In this document: positions 9,748-16,522 of the stretch, piece after piece
Position numbering within the stretch: position 1 is the stretch's first letter
How the letters are laid out: every line of letters starts with the position of its first letter
Source of the DNA: Chitinophaga pinensis
GTDB taxonomy: Bacteria > Bacteroidota > Bacteroidia > Chitinophagales > CAMDFR01
Length of the DNA: 36,997 nucleotides
Assembly: GCA_945872405.1 (NCBI GenBank)
Contig: CAMBZT010000018.1
Location: forward strand, 1 to 36,997
Reading direction: 5' to 3'
Program-made: the position numbers and the translations under genes
Notes under the pieces: model-generated
What the model saw: the letters and a program-made list of their open reading frames with translations, nothing else
What the model was told of the DNA's origin: nothing
The model's database searches: none

Positions 9748-9942
9748 CTATTGTAAAGGATATCTTTTGACCTTGGTTTCAAGCTCGGCAACATGTTCAG
9801 AGAAGAGCTCTCCAAGAGTTCCCTCGTGAACTTTCCATTTGGTGGTAAAAAGATGATATGATGATTCAGTAACTTCAGCTATATTTTTTCCTATTCAAGA
9901 ATAAATGCCTATGCCTGTAATTACTACCCTTCTCAATTTCAT
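9748..9942 (-). pseudogene. Remnant of a beta-ketoacyl-ACP synthase (N-terminus only, in-frame stop)
   Basis: Read on the minus strand from the ATG at 9942, the frame gives MKLRRVVITGIGIYS, then TGA (9897-9895), then IGKNIAEVTESSYH. This is the opening strand, turn and helix of a FabF-type ketoacyl synthase (VVITGxGxxS-x-IGKNxxEVxxSLY). The TGA sits where a Cys-like residue is usual. After about 30 codons the similarity ends: the GKSGI motif is absent and the frame runs into an unrelated 34-codon tail ending RYPLQ before TAG (9750-9748). The missing ~370 residues are nowhere nearby, so this is a deleted and inactivated gene. It lies 33 nt downstream of the FabG-like gene on the same strand, as a third gene of the ammonia-lyase/reductase unit. 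Identification rests on a short motif read by eye. Confidence 0.6.
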
Positions 9943-9975
9943 ACTTCAAAACTTTTAAAATCGAAAATAACTATG

Positions 9976-10710
9976 TTATGTATATAATCCACCATTTATA
10001 TTAATCACTTCACCAGTAACGTATGAAGCTTCTTTTGACGCTAAAAAAGCCACTACAGCTGCGACTTCTTCCGGAAGACCAAATCTTTCCATTGGTATAA
10101 TCTTTTTATATTGATTTGCATCAATATCCATTGTCATATCTGTTTGTATAAATCCTGGTGCAACTGCATTCACCGTAATTTTTCTTTTTGCAACCTCCAG
10201 TGCTAATGCTTTTGTGGCACCAATAACTGCTGCTTTAGCGGCAGAATAATTAGTTTGTCCCGCCATACCTTTTACACCAGAAAGCGAAACAACATTAATA
10301 ATTCGGCCATATCTTTTCACCAACATCCCTTTTATCAAAAATCGAGTTACATTATAAAAACCTTCGAGAGAGGTATCTAGTACGCTCTTCCATTCATCAT
10401 TGGTCATCCACATTAGTAGATTGTCTTTTTTAATACCTGCATTGTTTATAACGACCTCAATATATTCGGTTTTATTTTGAAGCATCCATTCACCTAAGAC
10501 ATTCTCGACGTCAACTTGATTACCAACATTAAACTTTATCTTTTCGCATTCGCCTCCATTTTCATAAATAATTTTCACGGTTTGATCAGCCTCCATTTCA
10601 TTACTCCTATAATTGACGAGAACGAAATAACCCATTCCAGCTAATTGTATTGATATAGCGCGTCCTATTCCTCTAGATCCGCCAGTAACAAGTGCATATT
10701 TTCTATCCAT
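9976..10710 (-). CDS. FabG-like 3-oxoacyl-ACP reductase (SDR), flexirubin/aryl-polyene type context
   Basis: This 244-residue classical short-chain dehydrogenase has the NAD(P)-binding TGGSRGIG at residues 9-16, NNAG near 90, a Ser in VVSLSG, the YSAAK catalytic pair, and the C-terminal VTGEVININGG typical of FabG. It should reduce a 3-oxoacyl thioester to the 3-hydroxyacyl form. I start it at the ATG at 10710, whose A is shared with the TGA of the ammonia-lyase (TGATG), a sign of translational coupling; a TTG one codon upstream is less likely. The coupling to an aromatic ammonia-lyase suggests work on an aryl-primed polyketide chain rather than housekeeping fatty-acid synthesis. The ketoacyl-synthase remnant just downstream supports that origin. 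Substrate is inferred. Confidence 0.85.
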   Translation of the reverse strand: MDRKYALVTGGSRGIGRAISIQLAGMGYFVLVNYRSNEMEADQTVKIIYENGGECEKIKFNVGNQVDVENVLGEWMLQNKTEYIEVVINNAGIKKDNLLMWMTNDEWKSVLDTSLEGFYNVTRFLIKGMLVKRYGRIINVVSLSGVKGMAGQTNYSAAKAAVIGATKALALEVAKRKITVNAVAPGFIQTDMTMDIDANQYKKIIPMERFGLPEEVAAVVAFLASKEASYVTGEVININGGLYT

Positions 10711-12236
10711 CAAAATTTTGATTGTTTGAGGAAATGTTTTATCTCACGAAGCAAGACAAAAGAAGGTTCATCTTCCTTTACCTTAGGTATAATTTTTCTA
10801 CATGTTTTATAAAAATCCTTATTCGAAGATGACATCTTGTCTTGAATTCCTAAATAATCTATAGCTTGTAAAACAGCTAGTAGCTGAATACTACAAACTT
10901 CGAATGTATTTTCTATCACAGTGGCTGCCATAAGAGCTGAGTTAGCACCCATACTAACAATATCTTGATTGTCATTATTATTAGGAATACTATGTACATA
11001 ATTTGGATACGATAACGATTGGTTTTCAGCAACCGTGGAAGTAGCCGTAAATTGCATTCCTTGAATCCCAAAATTAAATCCTAGTTTACCTAGATTAATG
11101 AAAGGAGTAAGTTTACCATTTAGTTTATCATTTAAAAGATAATTTAACTGGCGCTCCATGAGCATTGAAAGTTTCGTGATTGCTATTTTTATCTTATCCA
11201 TCTCAAGAGAAACATAATCGCCATGAAAATTGCCACCATGATATACGTTTTGGGTTGCAACATCTATAATTGGATTGTCATTCGCTGAATTCAACTCATT
11301 AATAATTACCTCTTCTGCATAGGAGATAGTATCCATGATTGCACCCACAATTTGCGGCACACAGCGTATAGAATAATACTCTTGTACTTTCTCCTGAAAC
11401 ACTTCCTGAGTCAACTTTTCGTCATATAGGTGCTCCTTTCTGTGCTTAATCATTATGCTATCAGCCAAAATATCCATCATCTCTTGTGCCACTCGTTGTT
11501 GACCCTTATGGAGTTTGGTCCCATTCAACTCAGTGCTAAAATGATCTTCATAAGCACCAAGTAATTCGTTAATTAAACTTGACGTGACGATGGATAACCG
11601 TATCAATTTTTTCGCATAAATTAGATTGATGATTCCTATACCTGTCATTGCAGAAGTGCCATTCATTAATGCTAAACCTTCTCTTATATGAACTTTTAGA
11701 GGTATAATATTATGTATAACAAAGGCTTCTTTAGAAGACACGATAGTTCCTTTAACCCAAACCTCCCCTTCTCCAATAAGAGCTAGGGCAACATGTGCTA
11801 GTTGTACTAAGTCACCACTCGCACCTACCCCACCGTGTTGATAAACAACTGGATACAAACCTAAATTCACCATAGAAGTCATCAGATGTATAGCATCTTC
11901 ATGGATTCCAGAATAACCTAGTAATAGGGTGTTTAGTCTTGAAATTAAAATTGCTTTCGACTGCAATTCAGATAAGGGTTGACCAGAACCAGAACAATGT
12001 GAACGAATAAGGTTGTACTGTAATTGTATTCTTTCATCATCTGCGATTCGATATTGCGCCATCGGACCAAAGCCCGTATTTATACCATAGATTATTTTAT
12101 CTTTAGAGAACTCCTTTAAAAAGTCATGTGAAGCAATAACCTTATCAGTAGAAATTTTACTTAGCTCCATTTTCTCTTCATGAAACAATATTCCTTCAAA
12201 ATCTAGTAATGTTAATTTAGCATGCCCAATATCCAT
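10710..12236 (-). CDS. Aromatic amino acid ammonia-lyase, tyrosine ammonia-lyase type (MIO enzyme)
   Basis: This 508-residue member of the HAL/PAL/TAL family makes its MIO cofactor from Ala139-Ser140-Gly141 in GGVGASGDLVQL. Other family marks are the catalytic Tyr50 in YGINTGFGPMAQY, NSANDNPI, GGNFHGDYVSLEMD and HSIPNNNDNQDIVSMG. From memory, the region LQYNLIRSHCSGSGQPLS and the GPMAQYRI segment match the Flavobacterium tyrosine ammonia-lyase used in flexirubin formation much better than HutH. It is therefore likely to turn tyrosine into p-coumarate plus ammonia, a starter for aryl-polyene pigments. It is the first gene of a unit with the FabG-like reductase (1-nt overlap). A strong promoter candidate with a palindrome lies upstream. 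A histidase role is the main alternative, but no other hut gene is adjacent. Confidence 0.85.
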   Translation of the reverse strand: MDIGHAKLTLLDFEGILFHEEKMELSKISTDKVIASHDFLKEFSKDKIIYGINTGFGPMAQYRIADDERIQLQYNLIRSHCSGSGQPLSELQSKAILISRLNTLLLGYSGIHEDAIHLMTSMVNLGLYPVVYQHGGVGASGDLVQLAHVALALIGEGEVWVKGTIVSSKEAFVIHNIIPLKVHIREGLALMNGTSAMTGIGIINLIYAKKLIRLSIVTSSLINELLGAYEDHFSTELNGTKLHKGQQRVAQEMMDILADSIMIKHRKEHLYDEKLTQEVFQEKVQEYYSIRCVPQIVGAIMDTISYAEEVIINELNSANDNPIIDVATQNVYHGGNFHGDYVSLEMDKIKIAITKLSMLMERQLNYLLNDKLNGKLTPFINLGKLGFNFGIQGMQFTATSTVAENQSLSYPNYVHSIPNNNDNQDIVSMGANSALMAATVIENTFEVCSIQLLAVLQAIDYLGIQDKMSSSNKDFYKTCRKIIPKVKEDEPSFVLLREIKHFLKQSKF

Positions 12237-12279
12237 ATAATTAGTATATCAACTTCTAAGGTTGCTTTAATTTAATTTG

Positions 12280-12311
12280 CAAATTTAGGTAATATCCCTA
12301 AAAAATAGCAA
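12280..12311 (-). promoter_or_regulatory. Promoter of the ammonia-lyase/reductase unit (TTG-N21-TAAATTTG)
   Basis: On the minus strand TTG (12311-12309) is followed after 21 nt by TAAATTTG (12287-12280), an exact fit to the Bacteroidota consensus TTG-N(17-23)-TAnnTTTG. The -7 box is 43 nt upstream of the ATG at 12236. The -33 element lies inside a perfect inverted repeat. Confidence 0.6.
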
Positions 12312-12322
12312 GTATTTTAGGG
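12296..12322. repeat. Perfect 8-bp inverted repeat around the -33 box (possible operator)
   Basis: CCCTAAAA (12296-12303) and TTTTAGGG (12315-12322) form perfect 8-bp inverted arms with an 11-nt spacer that contains the -33 TTG of the ammonia-lyase promoter. The placement fits an operator for a dimeric regulator. No regulator gene is adjacent, and no T-tract makes it a terminator. Confidence 0.4.
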
Positions 12323-12803
12323 TATTTCTTCATTGCCCTCAACAAAGACAAGAGAAAACATTATTGTTTCCAGAAACCATCTTGACCTACTTTCATGCGA
12401 TACCGTATGGAATCAAATAAATTGAAAAAATAGTAAAAAGATTAATTAAGATATTACTCATTATGAGTATCTCGTTTATCGGGAATAGAATCTATAAAAA
12501 AGCGAATAGCGGATATCGAAAAGCATTAGTAAACTTATTAATCAACAATATACAGACAAAGGATTTCAATGTTCATTCTACTTTTTAAATATGGATAGAT
12601 AGCGAAAAGATTGTTTCCTATTTATCTTAGATTAGAATACTCTTCAAATACTGATTTTGAGAATAATTTGTTAAAATTATCTTCCCATTTATTTCTTCCT
12701 ATCCTACACTTCTAATTTAGCTTAAATCACTTATAAATTCACTTCTTAATTTATTAAAACTCTCAGACATATTTTGTTACTTTGCACACTAATAAATAAT
12801 CAA
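12323..12803. other. AT-rich divergent intergenic region
   Basis: About 480 nt of AT-rich sequence lie between the ammonia-lyase promoter (minus) and the cupredoxin-headed T9SS gene (plus). It ends in TTACTTTGC (12777-12785), a partial match to the -7 box TAnnTTTG(C), about 19 nt before the ATG at 12804, which probably drives that gene. A 41-codon open frame at 12463-12588 has no recognisable product. No RNA gene or repeat was recognised. Confidence 0.4.
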
Positions 12804-15800
12804 ATGAAAAAAAATCATCTTTTACTCTTAACTATTTGTAGTCTGTTGTTTTTTCAAAAAAGCAATGCCTCAATCAGCACTATTACTTCTTCTGGATTAA
12901 CATTTTCCCCTTCTTCAGTTACAATTGCCAGTGGAGATTCTGTAAATTTTTCGATTTCTGGAAGTCATAATGTACTCGAAGTCTCCTTCGCCACTTGGAC
13001 TACAGGTGGAACCACCCCATTAGTCGGAGGATTTTCTAGACCATTTGGTGGCGGACTTCTAACTCCAGCAACAGGGTTGACTGTAGGTACACACTATTAT
13101 GTTTGCACACCACATGCAAGTAGTGGAATGAAAGGAATCATAATTGTTGCCTCGGCAGGACCTTCAAGCTATTCATTTGGCAGTGTAGGGGCTCCTCTTT
13201 GCGAAAACTTTACTGGATATACAGCTTCCGGTTTTTCGCCATCCCCAGTTACAGGTCAAATGAATTCTAATTCATGGGCAATCAATGGTTTAAGCGATGG
13301 AATTCTTCCATTTGGCGGTACAAGAACTACTGCGTCTACCGACTTTACAAGAGGAATTACAGCTTGGGGTGCAGTCTCTACTGGAGGCCTGTATTCAATT
13401 AGTTCCAATGCAAATTTAATGGTACAGAGTTCTTCTTCGGACATGACAAATGGCAATCTAACAATGAGGATCCAGAATGGAACAGGTTCAGTTTTAAATA
13501 AATTTGACTTAGTGTATGATTTGTTTTCGAAGAATGACGAAAATAGATCTAGCACCATAAATCTTTTATATTCAAATGATGATATCACTTATTATCAAGT
13601 TCCTTCAATGCGCTATAGCACCACTGCTGACTCCACAGGATTATTAGATTCCGTAAATAGAGCTGTAAGTCTTACTGGATTTACCGTAGCTACTAGTTCC
13701 TTTCTATACCTTAGATGGAATATCAAGGATAACGGAGGTTCAGGAAGTAGAGATGAGATTGCAATTGACAATATATGTATAACGCCGAATACTTCAGGGA
13801 GTATCAGTCCTGCTTTACTTGGCTCTGTTGTATTAAATGAATTTGTTAATAATAACATTGCTTCTTCAGTTGTTAATCCAGCAGGAAATCATTCTGATTA
13901 TATTGAGCTTTATAACTTAACTTCCTCATCAATAGATTTAAGTGGATCGAGTATAGGGAATTCTTCTTCTAGCTGGTATAATTACACTTTCCCTGCTGGT
14001 ACTACCATAGCTGCATCTGGTTATCTTATAGCTTGGTGCGATACTGAAACCGTTGGTATAGGCATCCATACGAATATTACTTTGAACAATACCATTGGAG
14101 GCCTGTCATTGAGTAACGCTTTGGGTAGGATTTTGGATTCTTTCACTTATGCTGGTGGGATTGCTGATACCTCGTTTTCAAGAATACCAAACGGAAGTGG
14201 TGCTTTCAGAAACCTTTCCTTACTTACTCCCCTAGCTGTGAATGATACCTTCGCTACGGTAATTATTCCTTCGCTTACTTTCAATACAATTTCTTCCTCA
14301 GTCAGCGAATCGACATCAACAGCAACAATTCAAGTAAATATAAGTTCTCCAAATTCGGACACCACTAGGGTGACTATTGGGGTTGATGGATCCAGCACGG
14401 CGACCTCTTCAGATTACTCCTTCACACCCATTACGCTTACTTTTTTACCTTCTTCGAGCACGCCACAAACGTTTAGTGTAACCATATTGAATGACCTTAT
14501 TCCAGAAGCAAATGAAACAGTAGTGCTCAAAATGTCTAGCCAAACAAACAATGCAATATTCATTGATTCTGTTCACACCATAACGATTACAGATGATGAT
14601 GTTTTACGAGTTAATTGGGATACCATTGCTATGACTTATAACGAAGCCGCAGGTTCATTAACCTCTCAAATAGTTATTTCAGCTAGCAGTTCTTTGGCAA
14701 CATCAGTTGATGTAACATTGATTGCTGGATCAGCGACTGATATGAGTGATTTCACTTTTACACCGATAACTATAACTTTCCCTGCATCTTCAACCACTCC
14801 TCAAAATGTTTCGTTTGCCCTCATTGATGATGCCTTGTACGAAGGGATTGAAAATTTTACCTTAAAAATTTCAAATCCAACTAATGGTGCTTTGATTGAT
14901 GATTCGCTTTTCACTGTCACTATTACAGATAATGATGTGATTCCAACAGGTGATTGTTCAAACTTATTTTTTAGCGAATACATTGAAGGTAGTTCTAATA
15001 ATAAATCAATTGAAATTTTCAATCCAACCGCAGCAGCAATAGATCTTTCAGACTATTCTTTAGTTAAGTACTTAAATGGTTCACTTACGCCTTCTGGAAC
15101 CCGTGCCTTGAGCGGAAGTATTGCAGCTGGCGGTGTTTACGTGATTTCAAGCAATAATGCAAATACTGCTATCATCTTGGCTTCTGATGACACGACTGGC
15201 TTTATGAACTTCAATGGAAACGATGCATTGTCATTGAACTATCTCACAGATACATTAGATATTATTGGTATTATCGGAGTTGATCCGGGTACTTCTTGGC
15301 CAGTAGGAACTGGGTCTACATTTGATCACACTTTAATTAGAAGTGCCTATACCTACCAAGGAAATAAAATTTGGTCAAGTGCTGTAAACGAATGGCAATC
15401 ATTGGCTATCGATTTAACAGATTCACTTGGAGCGCATCACACAATGCCTTGCGGAACACCAGTGCCACCCACTCCACCCACTATTTCGATTATGCCGACT
15501 TCTTTGACTGTTGCAGAGGGTGTTGGTACAAGCACTTTCAATTTCACAGTAATAAATCCATCAAGTATTGCTTTCAGTGTAGAGGTATTAGTAGATACAA
15601 TAACTTCAACAGCCATAGCAAGCAGTGACTATTCATATACTTCAACAATAGTAAACTTTCCTGCTGGTGGCACTCAAACAGTGAGTATTATAGAAGATTT
15701 AATAGCAGAAGGCACTGAGACCATTCAGATAAGATTGAGAAATCCTACTGCTGGAGCTATTATTATTGATTCTGTCTTAACCATTACAATTCGTGACAAT

Positions 15801-16406
15801 GATTCTTTACTGATTTATATGCAGGGGGCAGGAAGCAGTGTGGTAGAAGATGTAGTAAATACTTCTTTCAAAGTAAAGATGAATGGAATTAGTGCAAATC
15901 CAACTAGCATAGATGTTCGTTATTTAAGTGGAGATGCCACGCTTGGAACTGATTTCACATACAAAGACACTACCATCACCTTCCTTTCAGGCGATACAAT
16001 GAAAGTATTAAGTATTGGCATCATAGAGGACATTATTGATGAAGTGAATGAGCAAGCGATAATATCTCTTTCGAATGCTACAAACGGAGCTAAATTAGGT
16101 ATTAAAAATTATACTTTGGTTATCGTTGATAATGATAGCACTCAAATAGGAATTACGGATTTGTTATTCATGAACGGACTGAAAATTTACCCAAATCCAG
16201 TTTTAAATACCTTGATAATTGAAGTAGCAGAAGCATTGAAAACTATTGAGGTTTTAGATTTAAATGGGAATGTATTGCAAATTATTCATGACATTGAAAG
16301 TGATAGCAAAGTAGAATTAGATTTTAGTAGCTATCCAAATGGAACCTATTTCATTAATTCATCCAATGGAAAAAATAATTATTCAAAAGCAATCATCAAA
16401 CAATAA
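12804..16406 (+). CDS. T9SS-secreted protein: cupredoxin domain + lamin-tail + Calx-beta-like repeats
   Basis: This 1200-residue protein starts at the ATG at 12804; the frame is open 10 codons further upstream, but the signal peptide MKKNHLLLLTICSLLFFQKSNA begins here. Residues about 23-115 form a plastocyanin-like domain with His55 (SHNV), Cys101, His104 and Met109 (CTPHASSGM), a complete type 1 copper set. A jelly-roll-like stretch (about 130-330) and a lamin-tail domain (LNEFV...DYIELYNLTS) follow. Two Calx-beta-like repeats ending ITDDDV and ITDNDV come next, then a second lamin-tail domain (FFSEYIEGSSNNKSIEIFNP) and two more Calx-beta repeats. The C-terminus is a type A T9SS sorting domain (LKIYPNPVLNTLIIEV...). 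It should be a secreted or surface protein; the domain pattern suggests calcium-stabilised display of a copper domain. Function is unknown. A strong terminator follows. Confidence 0.9.
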   Translation: MKKNHLLLLTICSLLFFQKSNASISTITSSGLTFSPSSVTIASGDSVNFSISGSHNVLEVSFATWTTGGTTPLVGGFSRPFGGGLLTPATGLTVGTHYYVCTPHASSGMKGIIIVASAGPSSYSFGSVGAPLCENFTGYTASGFSPSPVTGQMNSNSWAINGLSDGILPFGGTRTTASTDFTRGITAWGAVSTGGLYSISSNANLMVQSSSSDMTNGNLTMRIQNGTGSVLNKFDLVYDLFSKNDENRSSTINLLYSNDDITYYQVPSMRYSTTADSTGLLDSVNRAVSLTGFTVATSSFLYLRWNIKDNGGSGSRDEIAIDNICITPNTSGSISPALLGSVVLNEFVNNNIASSVVNPAGNHSDYIELYNLTSSSIDLSGSSIGNSSSSWYNYTFPAGTTIAASGYLIAWCDTETVGIGIHTNITLNNTIGGLSLSNALGRILDSFTYAGGIADTSFSRIPNGSGAFRNLSLLTPLAVNDTFATVIIPSLTFNTISSSVSESTSTATIQVNISSPNSDTTRVTIGVDGSSTATSSDYSFTPITLTFLPSSSTPQTFSVTILNDLIPEANETVVLKMSSQTNNAIFIDSVHTITITDDDVLRVNWDTIAMTYNEAAGSLTSQIVISASSSLATSVDVTLIAGSATDMSDFTFTPITITFPASSTTPQNVSFALIDDALYEGIENFTLKISNPTNGALIDDSLFTVTITDNDVIPTGDCSNLFFSEYIEGSSNNKSIEIFNPTAAAIDLSDYSLVKYLNGSLTPSGTRALSGSIAAGGVYVISSNNANTAIILASDDTTGFMNFNGNDALSLNYLTDTLDIIGIIGVDPGTSWPVGTGSTFDHTLIRSAYTYQGNKIWSSAVNEWQSLAIDLTDSLGAHHTMPCGTPVPPTPPTISIMPTSLTVAEGVGTSTFNFTVINPSSIAFSVEVLVDTITSTAIASSDYSYTSTIVNFPAGGTQTVSIIEDLIAEGTETIQIRLRNPTAGAIIIDSVLTITIRDNDSLLIYMQGAGSSVVEDVVNTSFKVKMNGISANPTSIDVRYLSGDATLGTDFTYKDTTITFLSGDTMKVLSIGIIEDIIDEVNEQAIISLSNATNGAKLGIKNYTLVIVDNDSTQIGITDLLFMNGLKIYPNPVLNTLIIEVAEALKTIEVLDLNGNVLQIIHDIESDSKVELDFSSYPNGTYFINSSNGKNNYSKAIIKQ

Positions 16407-16425
16407 TGATGTTTCTTATAGTTAG

Positions 16426-16459
16426 AAAAAATGCCATCAAATTGATGGCATTTTTTTTG
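16426..16459. terminator. Bidirectional rho-independent terminator
   Basis: AAAAAATGCCATC (16426-16438) pairs perfectly with GATGGCATTTTTT (16444-16456) around a 5-nt AAATT loop, and runs into eight or more T residues on the + strand. The opposite strand also ends in six T residues. It sits between the convergent stops at 16406 and 16523, so it can end both transcripts. Confidence 0.88.
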
Positions 16460-16522
16460 TTTTAATTTATCTTAAAAACAAGAATTATTCAATCATTAAA
16501 ATATTGTTTTGAGAATATTTAT

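Noticed and set aside
10711-10713. TTG one codon upstream as the start of the FabG-like gene.
   Set aside because: The next codon is an ATG overlapping the TGA of the upstream gene (TGATG), a usual coupling arrangement.
10710-12236. Histidine ammonia-lyase (hutH) to pair with hutI at 34.3-35.6 kb.
   Set aside because: Motifs and coupling to FabG fit tyrosine ammonia-lyase better, and the two genes are 22 kb apart.
12463-12588. 41-codon open frame from an ATG in the divergent intergenic region.
   Set aside because: No motif, no promoter box or ribosome-binding signal, and AT-rich composition like the surrounding non-coding sequence; could arise by chance.
12774-12803. Ten extra codons upstream of the cupredoxin-headed protein.
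   Set aside because: They cover the -7-like box TTACTTTGC and would put a non-signal stretch before the signal peptide that starts at 12804.
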